DNA of 64,000 nt from Nonomuraea gerenzanensis (lineage in GTDB: Bacteria; Actinomycetota; Actinomycetes; Streptosporangiales; Streptosporangiaceae): positions 10,044,001 to 10,108,000 of the forward strand of contig NZ_CP084058.1 of the NCBI RefSeq assembly GCF_020215645.1, read 5' to 3'. The notes under the pieces were generated by a model. It saw only the letters and a program-made list of their open reading frames with translations, was not told the origin of the DNA and did not search any database. A program made the position numbers and the translations under genes. Each line of letters starts with the position of its first letter. Within the stretch, counting starts at the first letter, position 1. Shown in pieces: positions 1-8,422 of this stretch.

Positions 1-276
1 AGCACGGGGGCCATCGGCGATCTTGACCGTCTGCGCGCCCCCGGAGGCCGGATGAGAGTCGACGACGCAGCTTTCGATAGCGTGTTCACGTCCTTGAGCA
101 AGCGTGAAGCCGAGGTCATGGACCTGATCGCCACTGGTCAGTCCAACGGGCAGATCGCGCAGCGACTGTTTCTCAGCGAGAAGACGGTCAAGAATCACGT
201 CAACCGGATCTATGCCAAGTTGGGGGTGGATTCCAGGGTGACGGCGATCGGGTTGTGGCGGTCGCGGCGGCAGTAG
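1..276 (+). CDS. LuxR-type response regulator, C-terminal part (5' truncated by window)
   Basis: The reading frame is open from base 1, so the gene begins upstream of the window and the ATG at 52 is probably internal. The visible 91 residues hold a complete LuxR/NarL-type DNA-binding helix-turn-helix: the [10 protein letters not shown] and [10 protein letters not shown] segments mark the scaffold and recognition helices, followed by a YAKLGV tail. Such domains usually terminate two-component response regulators, which bind promoter DNA when their missing N-terminal receiver is phosphorylated. The family assignment of the C-terminal domain is secure. Whether the lost N-terminus is a receiver or another sensor domain cannot be seen. 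Confidence 0.85.
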   Translation, partial: STGAIGDLDRLRAPGGRMRVDDAAFDSVFTSLSKREAEVMDLIATGQSNGQIAQRLFLSEKTVKNHVNRIYAKLGVDSRVTAIGLWRSRRQ

Positions 277-365
277 CGATCGGCGACTGCTTTCACCGGT
301 GCCCGGGGTGGTCGCGGTGCGCCGCGTTCCTCCGGGCGCGTTGCCCCGCGTCCTCGCCGTGCGCG

Positions 366-415
366 TCGCGCCGGGCTCCGCCGCACACCGTCGTGCCGGG
401 CTCCGCCGCACACCG
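366..415. repeat. 25-bp direct repeat, two copies
   Basis: Two head-to-tail 25-bp copies at 366-390 and 391-415 differ at one base. They lie in the 200-bp gap between the LuxR-type gene and the convergent XRE/PNPOx gene. No hairpin or gene is evident; the remainder of the gap is GC-rich and featureless. Confidence 0.8.
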
Positions 416-476
416 TCGCGCCGACGCGGCGCCCGACCGGCCGTGCACGCCGGCCCCGGCGCGCAGACAGGCACTG

Positions 477-1139
477 TCAGCCGGGTTTGATGCGGCGGCC
501 CGTGAGCCGGGTAGGGATGATCTTGAGGTACTGCTGCCGCTCCCCACCCACCCAAGGCTCCACCCCGGTGGCAGCAGCCGCAGCCCGCTCCTCCTCCCGG
601 ACATGATGCAACGACCCCTGCGCCAGCACACTCCACCCACCCCGAGTCAACTCCTCGATCCGATCCACCTCGAAGGCGACCTTGTACTCCACATCCCGCA
701 TCCCCGTACGCAGATCCTGCTCGGTGCTCCCACCCGGCTCCGTCCGGAAGATGATCGCCCCGTCGCTCAGCCGATAATTCACCGGCAGCACCGTAGGCCC
801 GAAGCGGCCCTCGAAGGCGATGCGGCCGACGCCGCCCGGCTCCAGGAGGCGCAGGCACTCGGGCTCCGACAGGGCGACCAGCGTGGGGTGGGGTGAGGCG
901 GGGCCGGTGCCGGCCGGCGTTTCGGTGACTTCGCCGAGGAGTTCCTCCACGGTGGTCCGCAGGGCGATGGCGAGCTGGCCGAGCGCCTCGCGGATGGAGG
1001 GGCCGTCCTCCAGGTAGGCGAGGTAGCCCGCCTCGATGCCCGTACGCCGGGCGAGGTCCTCACGCGTCAGGCCCAGTTCGGCGCGCCGCTGGGCGATGCG
1101 GCGGCCGAGGCGTTCGATGGTGGTCACTTGCTGAGACAT
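477..1139 (-). CDS. XRE-type HTH fused to a pyridoxamine 5'-phosphate oxidase-like flavin-binding domain
   Basis: The 220-residue protein has an XRE-like helix-turn-helix at about residues 8-65 (LTREDLARRTGI, then LAIALRTTVEELL). A split-barrel domain of the PNPOx-like family follows at about 85-215 (LEPGGVGRIAF, VLPVNYRLSDG, the usual N-terminal strands of actinobacterial PNPOx-like proteins). Members of this fusion family are predicted to bind a flavin or deazaflavin and could couple redox state to DNA binding. The family is common in actinomycetes and mostly uncharacterised. It diverges from the NADH dehydrogenase gene across about 150 bp, so a shared redox theme is possible but unproven. 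Confidence 0.8.
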   Translation of the reverse strand: MSQQVTTIERLGRRIAQRRAELGLTREDLARRTGIEAGYLAYLEDGPSIREALGQLAIALRTTVEELLGEVTETPAGTGPASPHPTLVALSEPECLRLLEPGGVGRIAFEGRFGPTVLPVNYRLSDGAIIFRTEPGGSTEQDLRTGMRDVEYKVAFEVDRIEELTRGGWSVLAQGSLHHVREEERAAAAATGVEPWVGGERQQYLKIIPTRLTGRRIKPG

Positions 1140-1289
1140 GCGGCGATCTCCTCCTTCCGGGTCACGGTAACCGCGTCTCGCCGCCGCGAACGGGACCGGA
1201 CGTTCTGGGCGCTTCCGGCTGCGGCGGGTTTAAGAGAAGCTGGCGGTGCCATTGACATCCATGAGCCCGTTGAGGGGGAAGGAGAGATC

Positions 1290-2510
1290 ATGGTGCAGAG
1301 AGCGCGGGTCGTCGTCGTGGGTGCGGGTTTCGCCGGCTTGGCCGCGGCTCGGGAGCTGGCCAGGAGCGGAGCGCTGGTGACGCTGGTCGACCGCAACCCG
1401 TACGCGACCTTTCAACCTCTTCTCTACCAGGTGGCCACGGCCGGGATGGGCACGGCGGACGTGTCCTATCCGATCAGGACGTACGCGGCGAAGTGGCCGA
1501 ACGTGCGGGCGCGCCGGGCGGCGTTGAGCAGGATCCTGCCGGAGAAGCGGCGGGTGGAGCTCGACGACGGCGGCGCGCTCGACTACGACTACCTCGTGCT
1601 CGCCACGGGCGTCACCACGAACTGGCTGAACGTGCCGGGCGCCCCGGAGAACGCGTTGCCGATCTACTCGCTGGGCGACGCGGCGGGCCTGCGGCGGCGG
1701 CTGCAGCACTACCTGGAGGACACCGCGACGGGGCGGCGCGAGAGCACGCACGTCGTGGTGGTCGGAGCGGGCGCGACCGGGGTGGAGATGGCGGGCACGC
1801 TGGCCGAGCTGCGCCGTAACACGCTGCCGCTGACGCATCCCGAGGTGCGGCCGGACCAGACGAGCGTGACGCTGGTGGAGCGCTTCGACTACGTGCTGGC
1901 GCCGTACAAGCCGAAGCTGCGCGACTCCGCGGCGCAGGCGCTGCGCAAGCGCGGCGTGCGCCTGCGGCTGGGCGCCACCGTCGCCGGCGTGGAGCCGGAC
2001 GCGGTGCTGCTGGAGGACGGCACGCGGCTGGACAGCGACGTGACGGTGTGGGCGCTGGGCGTCACCGCGCCGCCCGAGGTGGCATCGTGGGGGCTGGAGC
2101 AGGGCAAGGGCGGCCGCATCACGGTCACCGAGGCGCTGAACGTGCCGGGGCACCCCGAGATCTTCGTGGCCGGTGACCTGGCCGGGGCGCCGCACGCGCT
2201 GCCGCAGCTCGCGCAGCCGGCGATCCAGATGGGCAAGCACGTGGGCAAGCAGATCGCCGCGATGGTCAAGGGCGGGCAGCCGCGGCCGTTCTCCTACCGC
2301 GACCCGGGGATCATGGCGACGGTCGGGAAGGCCGAGGCGGTGCTGCAGCTCGAGAACGGGCTGACGATGCGCGGCCTGCCCGCCTGGCTGGTGTGGATCT
2401 TCATCCACGTGGCGTACCTGCTGGGCGGCCGCAACCGCCTCAGCGTGCTGCTCAACTTCTTCTGGCGGTACGCCGGCCCGCACCGGAGCCGGGCCAGCGT
2501 CACCCAGTAG
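1290..2510 (+). CDS. ndh: Type II NADH:quinone oxidoreductase (NDH-2-like FAD-dependent dehydrogenase)
   Basis: This 406-residue flavoprotein likely oxidises NADH and passes electrons to menaquinone at the inner face of the membrane without pumping protons. The first dinucleotide fold (GAGFAG, residues 11-16) binds FAD and the second (VVVVGAGATG, near residue 155) binds NADH. The FVAGDLAG segment near 292 is the usual FAD-contacting motif. The C-terminal 35 residues (WIFIHVAYLL and following) form the amphipathic or membrane-associated tail seen in NDH-2. The ATG at 1290 is chosen over the longer frame from 1128 because GGAAGGAGAG lies just upstream and FAD-binding homology begins a few residues after it. 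Confidence 0.85.
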   Translation: MVQRARVVVVGAGFAGLAAARELARSGALVTLVDRNPYATFQPLLYQVATAGMGTADVSYPIRTYAAKWPNVRARRAALSRILPEKRRVELDDGGALDYDYLVLATGVTTNWLNVPGAPENALPIYSLGDAAGLRRRLQHYLEDTATGRRESTHVVVVGAGATGVEMAGTLAELRRNTLPLTHPEVRPDQTSVTLVERFDYVLAPYKPKLRDSAAQALRKRGVRLRLGATVAGVEPDAVLLEDGTRLDSDVTVWALGVTAPPEVASWGLEQGKGGRITVTEALNVPGHPEIFVAGDLAGAPHALPQLAQPAIQMGKHVGKQIAAMVKGGQPRPFSYRDPGIMATVGKAEAVLQLENGLTMRGLPAWLVWIFIHVAYLLGGRNRLSVLLNFFWRYAGPHRSRASVTQ

Positions 2511-2520
2511 CCTCCAGCAG

Positions 2521-3789
2521 CTACAGAGCCGCCGACAGGGCGGCCAGGCCGTGGTCGAGGTCGGCCTCGGGGATGTTCAGCGCGGGGCGCAGGCGCACGG
2601 ATCTGGGGCCGCAGGGCAGCACCAGCACCCCGTGCTCCTCGCGCAGCCGCGTCACCAGGGCGTCGCGGGCCGCCGCGTCGGGCAGGTCGAAGGCGCACAT
2701 CATGCCGCGGCCCCGCACGTTCGACAGCTCCTGCGGGTGCTCGGCCTCCAGCTTCGACAGGCGTTCGAGCAGCACGTTGCCCACGGTGGCGGCGCGGGTG
2801 ATCAGGTCGTCGCGCTCCATGATCTCCAGGATGCCGCGGCTGCGCACCATGTCCACCAGGCCGCCGCCCCACGTGGAGTTGATCCGGCCGCTCTGCTGGA
2901 ACACGTTGCCGGGCACCTCGTCCACCCTGCGGCCCGCCATGATCCCGCCGACCTGCACCTTCTTCGCGAACGCCACCACGTCGGGCTCCAGGCCGAGCTG
3001 CTGGTACGCCCACGGCGTGCCGGTCGTGCCGCCGCCGGTCTGCACCTCGTCCAGGATGAACAGCGCGTCGTACTGGTGGCACAGGTGCTGCATGGCCTGA
3101 AGGAACTCGGGCCGCATGTGGTTGTCGCCGCCCTCCCCCTGGATGGGCTCGGCGATGAAGCACGCGATGTCGTACGGGTGCCGCTCGAACGCCTCGCGCG
3201 CCTGCGCCAGCGCCCGCTCCTCGGCGGCCTCGACGTCGCCGAAGTGGATGGCGGGCACGTCGATCCGGGGCCAGTCGAAGGTGGGGAACCGGTCGGTCTT
3301 GCCCGGCTCGGTGTTGGTGAGGCTGAGCGTGTAGCCGCTGCGGCCGTGGAAGGCCTTGGTCAGGTGCATGACCTTGGTGCCCAGGTCGCGGGAGCGGCCG
3401 GCGGCCTCGTTGCGGCGGCTCTTCCAGTCGAAGGCGGTCTTGAGCGCGTTCTCCACGGCCAGGGCGCCGCCCTCGACGAAGAACAGGTGCGGCAGGCCGG
3501 GGTCGCCGAGCACGCGCACGAAGGTGTCGACGAAGTCCGCCAGGTGCTCGGTGTAGATGTCGGGGTTGGCCGGCTTGTTGCGGGCCACCTGCCCGAGCAG
3601 CCGGACGTGGTCGGGGTCGAAGGGCGGGTTCACGCCGAGGGGGGCCGAGGCGAAGAAGGTGTAGAAGTCCAGGTAGCGGCGGCCGTCACGGGCGTCGACC
3701 AGCCAGGAGCCGTGGCTGAGCTCCAGGTCGAGCACGAGGCGGTAACCGTCGACGAGCAGGTGGCGGGCAAGGCGGGTGTGTACGTCCAT
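2521..3789 (-). CDS. lat: L-lysine 6-transaminase
   Basis: This PLP enzyme moves the epsilon-amino group of lysine to 2-oxoglutarate, giving alpha-aminoadipate semialdehyde (spontaneously piperideine-6-carboxylate) and glutamate. The 422-residue sequence is a class III aminotransferase with the LAT-specific start (DFYTFFASAPLG), the FILDEVQTGGG cofactor motif and the Schiff-base region FAKKVQVGG at residues 274-282; the catalytic lysine is K276 or K277. Mycobacteria have a lat gene for stationary-phase lysine catabolism next to an Lrp-type regulator, and some actinomycetes use one for beta-lactam precursor supply. No Lrp gene and no beta-lactam synthesis gene is nearby. Confidence 0.9.
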   Translation of the reverse strand: MDVHTRLARHLLVDGYRLVLDLELSHGSWLVDARDGRRYLDFYTFFASAPLGVNPPFDPDHVRLLGQVARNKPANPDIYTEHLADFVDTFVRVLGDPGLPHLFFVEGGALAVENALKTAFDWKSRRNEAAGRSRDLGTKVMHLTKAFHGRSGYTLSLTNTEPGKTDRFPTFDWPRIDVPAIHFGDVEAAEERALAQAREAFERHPYDIACFIAEPIQGEGGDNHMRPEFLQAMQHLCHQYDALFILDEVQTGGGTTGTPWAYQQLGLEPDVVAFAKKVQVGGIMAGRRVDEVPGNVFQQSGRINSTWGGGLVDMVRSRGILEIMERDDLITRAATVGNVLLERLSKLEAEHPQELSNVRGRGMMCAFDLPDAAARDALVTRLREEHGVLVLPCGPRSVRLRPALNIPEADLDHGLAALSAAL

Positions 3790-3819
3790 GGCACCTCCAC
3801 AGTGGGCGGGAGCCTGGCA

Positions 3820-3833
3820 TTCCTCTTGAGGAA
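3820..3833. promoter_or_regulatory. Inverted repeat upstream of lat
   Basis: TTCCTC and GAGGAA are separated by two bases, 31 bp upstream of the lat start. The AT-rich TATATATACAAAATTT stretch at 3841-3856 lies just upstream on the lat side and could hold the -10 element. The spacing would suit an operator; the cognate regulator is unknown. Confidence 0.35.
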
Positions 3834-3853
3834 CACGGCTATATATACAAAAT

Positions 3854-4396
3854 TTACGGCACGTCTGCCCTTGGCGTGAAGTTCTTCACGCGCATGGACA
3901 ATGCGATCATGGCGATGCCGTACAGGATCGCGAAGACGCCGACCAGCCAGACGAGGCTGACCAGGCCCGCTCCCGGCCAGATGAGCAGCAGCACCCCGAA
4001 GATCACCGACAGCGCGCCGCCGACGATGAACATCCACTCGTCGTCGATGAGCTTGCGCAGGTGGATCCCGGCCGCGATCTCGGAGACGCCCGAGAAGATC
4101 GCCCAGAAGGCGACGACGTAGAGCAGGGCCAGGGAGGTGATCCCCGGCCAGACGAACGCCACGATGCCGGCGAGGATGCCGATGATGCCGGAGACGATGA
4201 GCCAGGTCCGCGACCTGGCGCCGTGCCGGAACCCGGCGAACAGCGCGAACAGGCCGCTGACGAGGGCGTACGCACCGAAGAAGATCACCAGGACGAGCAG
4301 TGTGATGCCCGGCCAGATGAGCGCCAGGACGCCGAAGAGGACTGCTGCCAGTCCCCTGACGAGCAGCAGCCACCACGATCGAGAGATTTCCCCCAT
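3854..4396 (-). CDS. HdeD/DUF308 family membrane protein
   Basis: The 180-residue product is almost entirely hydrophobic, with about six transmembrane helices arranged as repeated pairs (LALIWPGITLLVLVIFFGAY, LLIWPGAGLVSLVWLVGVFA). The repeated WPG turn and helix pairing are typical of the DUF308/HdeD family, known from the E. coli acid-stress protein HdeD but biochemically undefined in actinobacteria. The only strongly charged segments are the N-terminus and the last ten residues. It stands alone between lat and the serine hydrolase gene. Confidence 0.8.
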   Translation of the reverse strand: MGEISRSWWLLLVRGLAAVLFGVLALIWPGITLLVLVIFFGAYALVSGLFALFAGFRHGARSRTWLIVSGIIGILAGIVAFVWPGITSLALLYVVAFWAIFSGVSEIAAGIHLRKLIDDEWMFIVGGALSVIFGVLLLIWPGAGLVSLVWLVGVFAILYGIAMIALSMRVKNFTPRADVP

Positions 4397-4483
4397 ACTG
4401 ATCTGCTTTCCGGCCTCTGCCCGGAAACAGACCAGCAGCGGGTCAAATGTCGGTGATCCGTGCCGCGCTGGATGACAACGCGA

Positions 4484-5833
4484 TCAGGACGCCTTGGCCA
4501 GCGCGAAGGCGCCACGGCTCAGCGCCGTCTGCTCCAGCCAGACGTGCGCGCCGATCGGCGCCTTCGGGTCGATCGCCATCGTGGTCACGACGTACGTCCT
4601 GCCCTGCTTCGTGCGGGCCAGGAAGCCGGCGTCGGAGACCCCCGGCTCCGACCCGCCCTTGAACCACACGGTCGGCCACTGGGCCCTGTCCAGGCCGAGG
4701 CCGCCGTCGCTGATCGACATGACCTCGCCGACGCGCCGGTCGCCCAGCTTCACCAGGCCCGCGTACGCCCGGCAGATCTGCGCCGGCGAGGCGTACCACT
4801 CCAGGGTGTCCAGCTCGCGCGGCGCGCTCCACATCGCGAACTTCGACAGCGGCGTCTTGGCCACCACCTTCTCCAGGTAGGCCCGCTGCCCCGCGTCGTT
4901 CAGCGACAGGTACCGCTTGGCGTGGCGCGGGTAGTCCACGCCCTTGAGCACGAACAGGTCCCGCGTCGTCAGGAACGGCACGTTGCGCTGGTCGTTGACG
5001 CCCCAGGCGCGCATCGTGCGCTCGACCGCCTTGCGGCCCACCTTGTGGATCAGCAGGTCCGTGGCCGTGTTGTCGCTGATGGAGATCATCAGCTTGGCGG
5101 CCTCCAGCACGGTGACCTGGCTGCCGTCGGGGCGGTCCTGCAGCTCGCCCGACGGCAGGCTCTTGAGCTCCGGCGTGATCGTGAGCTTGGTGTCCCAGCC
5201 GAACGCGCCGCTCCTGATGCGCTCGGCGACCGCGCCCAGCACGTACAGCTTGAGCATGGAGCCGAGCGGCCGCCGCTCGCCGGCGGCGACGCCGTGCAGG
5301 GGCCGGCACCTGCCGTCCGGGGTCAGCTCGGCGGCCAGGAAGCCGGTGCGCGGGGAGAGCGTGCGGAGCCTCTCGTCCACCTCGGCCCAGGTGGTCGGGT
5401 CGGGCGCCATGAACCGCAGGCCGCTCATCAGGCCGTCGGCGTCCACGCTGATCACGACGTTGACCGCCGACGCGCCCGCCAGGACCCTGGCCAGCAGCTC
5501 CCGCTCGTGCGACTGCTCCACCCGCTCCAGCTTCAGGTTCTCGAAACCGGCCAGCGCCTGGTTGAGCTGCGCGGGCGGGATGTTCTTGAGGAAGTCGGCG
5601 GTGAAGTGGCCGGCGAGCTCGTCGTCGGTGATCGGCAGGCGGGTGGAGGCGTCGAGCAGCCAGGCGAGCTGCCGGCCCGCCGGGGTGGCGGGCACCTCGG
5701 GGGCGGCGGAGACCGGCGCGGTGACACCCGCGCTCGTGGCCTCGGCGGGGACGGGCCGCCCGGCGCAGGCCGTCATGGCGATCGCCGCCGTGGCCGCCGC
5801 GAGGATCCGGACGGGCTTCGACGGAGTGTGCAT
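4484..5833 (-). CDS. Secreted or lipid-anchored serine hydrolase, ORF12/LpqF/Cpe-like class A beta-lactamase fold
   Basis: The 449-residue exported protein begins with a signal peptide and a probable lipobox (AMTAC, Cys23). Residues about 45-170 resemble the extra N-terminal domain of ORF12/LpqF/Cpe proteins. The C-terminal half is a serine beta-lactamase/transpeptidase fold with S192-M-L-K195, S253-D-N255 and K392-G-G-S395 in canonical order. LpqF is a mycobacterial lipoprotein; ORF12 belongs to the clavulanic acid cluster and has esterase activity. The substrate here is unknown. The KGGS variant of KTG and the absence of a clear E166-type loop argue against assuming efficient beta-lactamase activity. 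Confidence 0.75.
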   Translation of the reverse strand: MHTPSKPVRILAAATAAIAMTACAGRPVPAEATSAGVTAPVSAAPEVPATPAGRQLAWLLDASTRLPITDDELAGHFTADFLKNIPPAQLNQALAGFENLKLERVEQSHERELLARVLAGASAVNVVISVDADGLMSGLRFMAPDPTTWAEVDERLRTLSPRTGFLAAELTPDGRCRPLHGVAAGERRPLGSMLKLYVLGAVAERIRSGAFGWDTKLTITPELKSLPSGELQDRPDGSQVTVLEAAKLMISISDNTATDLLIHKVGRKAVERTMRAWGVNDQRNVPFLTTRDLFVLKGVDYPRHAKRYLSLNDAGQRAYLEKVVAKTPLSKFAMWSAPRELDTLEWYASPAQICRAYAGLVKLGDRRVGEVMSISDGGLGLDRAQWPTVWFKGGSEPGVSDAGFLARTKQGRTYVVTTMAIDPKAPIGAHVWLEQTALSRGAFALAKAS

Positions 5834-6012
5834 GAGAAGGGCTCCTTCGCGAAGATCGGCAGCCGAGATCGGCTTCGTCGCCTCAGCACATCGCGGCGCG
5901 CGGGCTTGCCACCACCGGGTGAGCCACCGTCCCTGCCGGTGCGGCTGGCCGCCGGAAATATGCGGATAACCTCATAGACGTCCCCCCTGACCGTTCAGCA
6001 CGATGGGGCCCT

Positions 6013-7746
6013 ATGAGTTCCAGGGTGGTGGCCGGGTCACTGGCCCTGATCGCCGCCGGCGGGCTGGTGGCCGGTCCCCTGCTGGAGAGCGGCCTGCCCG
6101 CGCCGCCGCAGCAGTGGGCCTTCATCGTGCTCGCCCTGCCGCTGCCCGTGCTGGGCCGGCTGCTGGCCGTCCGGCGGCCCGAGCTGCGTTACGGCTGGCT
6201 GCTGCTGGCGGCCTCCCTCGCACTCGGGCTCAGCGTGCTCGGCATCGGCCTGTCGGCACGTACGGGCGGCCACGCGCTCTACACCGCCCTCGGCTCGCTG
6301 AGCCCCGTCTTCTACGGGCTCACCTGGATCTTCGTGCCCCTGCTGTTCCCGGACGGGCGGCTGCCCTCCCCCCGGTGGCGCCCCGTCGCGTGGATCTCCG
6401 GTGGCGCGATCGCCCTGCACACCGCGGGGAACCTGGCCTACGGCCACGACCCGTACCATCCGCCCAGCGGCCCGCTGTCGGCCACGCAGTGGGCCGGCGT
6501 GTGGGCCTCGGCGGCCGGGCAGCTCACCACGTGGGTCATGGCGGTGGTCGTCATCTGCGGCCTGGTGCTCCGGTGGCGGCGCAGCGCTCGGGCGGAGCGC
6601 GGCCAGTACGCCTGGATGGTCGGCGGCATGGCGGCGACCGCCGCGGGCGCGGTGCTGGTGTCGTCGTTCCACTTCGGCGGGTCCGCGTACGGCATCGCCG
6701 GGCTGATCGGGGTCCTGGCCGTGGTGGGCTCGTTGCCCGCCGCCATCGGGGTGGCGCTGGTGCGGCACCGGCTGCTCGACGTCCGGATCGGGCTGCGCGG
6801 CTCGCGCCTGCACCTGGTGTTCGACCTGCGGCCGACGGTGGACGAGGTGCTGTCCGACCTCGGCACGGCGCTGCAGGAGACGCCCGAGCCGGTGGAGCAG
6901 CTCGGCCGGCTGGCGGCGGCGGTGCGTACGGGGCTGGACCTGCGCTGGGCCGCCGTGACGCTGGCGGACGGCACCCGGATGGTCTCCGGCACGCAGGAGG
7001 GCGCGGCGACGCTGGAGCTGCCGGTACGCGGCGGCCGCATCGAGTGCGGCCCCCGGCAGGCGGGCCCCCTGACCCGGGTGGACAGGCGGCTCCTGGAGGC
7101 GCTGGCCGTGCCCGCCGGGCTGGCGATCCAGAGCGCCGGCCTGGTCACGCGGCTGGTGAACGCGCAGGAGGCCGAGCGCCGCCGCATCGAGCGCAACATC
7201 CACGACGGTGTGCAGCAGCAGCTCGTCGCCCTCATCGCCGGTCTGGAGCTGGCCAGGGCGACCGGCGCGGGCCCCGACATGCTGGCGAACCTGCGGGAGC
7301 AGGCCCGCCAGACCCTCGCCGACCTGCGCGAGCTGGCCGCCGGCATCCACCCGTCCGCGCTCAGCCAGGGCGGCCTGGTGGAGGCCGTGGAGGAGCGCTG
7401 CTCGCGCCTGCCCGTGCGGACCACGGTGACCTCCGCTCCGTCGCTGCGGGCCAGGCGCTTCGCCGACGAGGTCGAGGGCGCGATGTACTTCACGGTGAGC
7501 GAGGCCGTGGCGAACGCGCTCAAGCACGCGGGCGCGGCCACCATGGAGGTGCGCCTGACGCTGGAGGGCGGCCGGCTGCACGCCACCGTGAGCGACGACG
7601 GCAAGGGCTTCGACCCCGGCACGCGCGCCCGCCGGGGGCTGGCCACGCTGGAGGACCGGCTCGACGCGCTCGGTGGGAGCCTGACGGTGGACAGCGAGCA
7701 GGGGAAGGGGACACGGGTGCACGCGTGGGTGCCGGTCGATGGGTGA
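6013..7746 (+). CDS. NarL-type sensor histidine kinase with multi-pass N-terminal domain
   Basis: The 577-residue kinase has an N-terminal half of about six to seven membrane helices (residues 5-260), a linker with a degenerate GAF-like region, a HisKA_3 dimerisation helix with phospho-acceptor His397 (RRIERNIHDGVQQQ), and a HATPase_c domain at about 470-575 (N-box near SEAVANALKHA, G-box DDGKGFDPG). It should autophosphorylate and pass phosphate to the next gene's product, whose start overlaps its end by 8 bp, implying translational coupling. The signal may be membrane-borne, since no large extracellular domain is visible. Confidence 0.88.
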   Translation: MSSRVVAGSLALIAAGGLVAGPLLESGLPAPPQQWAFIVLALPLPVLGRLLAVRRPELRYGWLLLAASLALGLSVLGIGLSARTGGHALYTALGSLSPVFYGLTWIFVPLLFPDGRLPSPRWRPVAWISGGAIALHTAGNLAYGHDPYHPPSGPLSATQWAGVWASAAGQLTTWVMAVVVICGLVLRWRRSARAERGQYAWMVGGMAATAAGAVLVSSFHFGGSAYGIAGLIGVLAVVGSLPAAIGVALVRHRLLDVRIGLRGSRLHLVFDLRPTVDEVLSDLGTALQETPEPVEQLGRLAAAVRTGLDLRWAAVTLADGTRMVSGTQEGAATLELPVRGGRIECGPRQAGPLTRVDRRLLEALAVPAGLAIQSAGLVTRLVNAQEAERRRIERNIHDGVQQQLVALIAGLELARATGAGPDMLANLREQARQTLADLRELAAGIHPSALSQGGLVEAVEERCSRLPVRTTVTSAPSLRARRFADEVEGAMYFTVSEAVANALKHAGAATMEVRLTLEGGRLHATVSDDGKGFDPGTRARRGLATLEDRLDALGGSLTVDSEQGKGTRVHAWVPVDG

Positions 7747-8422
7747 GCTGATCCGTACGGTGGTGGCGGACGACCACTACCTGGTGCGCGAGGGCACCAG
7801 GCAGCTGCTGGAGATGTCGGGCGAGGTGGCGGTCGTCGGCGCGGTGGGCGACGCCGACGAGCTGCTCGACGCCGTCCGCCGGCTCGGCCCGGACGTGGTG
7901 ATCACCGACATCCGGATGCCCGGAGGCGCATGGCGGCAGGGCTTCGAGGGCATCGACGCCGCCCACCGCATCCGCTCCGCGCATCCGAAGGTGGGGGTGG
8001 TGGTGCTGTCGCAGTTCTCGGACGCGCTGTTCGCGTTCGAGCTGTTCAAGCACGGCACCGAGGGCTACGCGTACCTGCTCAAGGACCGGGTCGGCGACCT
8101 CGACGAGCTGCTCGGCGCGATCAGGGCGGTCGCCGCCGGCGGCTCGGTCATCGACCCCAAGGTGGTCGAGGGCCTGCTGGCCAGGCGCGACGTGCGCGGC
8201 CAGCAGGAGGCCCTGACCGCCCGCGAGCGGGACGTGCTGCGCGAGATGGCCCACGGCCGGACGAACTCCGCCATCGCCCGCGCCCTGCACCTGTCGATCT
8301 CCTCGGTGGAGAAGAACGTGAACGCCATCTTCACCAAGCTCGGCCTGGAGAACAGCGGCGACGTGCACCGGCGGGTGGCGGCGGTCCTGGCCTACCTGGG
8401 GCCGGAGCCGCCTCAGCGGTAG
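7739..8422 (+). CDS. NarL/LuxR-family response regulator
   Basis: The 227-residue protein is the cognate partner of the upstream kinase. The receiver domain (1-125) keeps the acidic pocket near residue 10, phospho-acceptor D57 in ITDIRMP, and the conserved K115 in YLLKD. The loop after D57 carries a short insertion (GGAWRQGFEGID) seen in one actinobacterial NarL subgroup. The LuxR helix-turn-helix occupies about 155-215 (LTARERDVLREMAHG, ISSVEKNVNAIFTKL). Its gene overlaps the convergent DUF418 gene by 10 bp. Confidence 0.9.
   Translation: MGELIRTVVADDHYLVREGTRQLLEMSGEVAVVGAVGDADELLDAVRRLGPDVVITDIRMPGGAWRQGFEGIDAAHRIRSAHPKVGVVVLSQFSDALFAFELFKHGTEGYAYLLKDRVGDLDELLGAIRAVAAGGSVIDPKVVEGLLARRDVRGQQEALTARERDVLREMAHGRTNSAIARALHLSISSVEKNVNAIFTKLGLENSGDVHRRVAAVLAYLGPEPPQR

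Noticed and set aside
2551..3879. Long open frame opposite lat (and similar long antisense frames throughout)
   Set aside because: High-GC codon bias creates long open frames opposite real genes; translated sequences are low-complexity Arg/Gly/Ala/His-rich and lack family motifs, while the sense frames have clear domains.
2521..5833. Beta-lactam biosynthesis cluster suggested by lat and the ORF12-like protein
   Set aside because: No ACV synthetase, isopenicillin N synthase, carboxyethylarginine synthase or clavaminate synthase is near; the intervening and flanking genes are unrelated.
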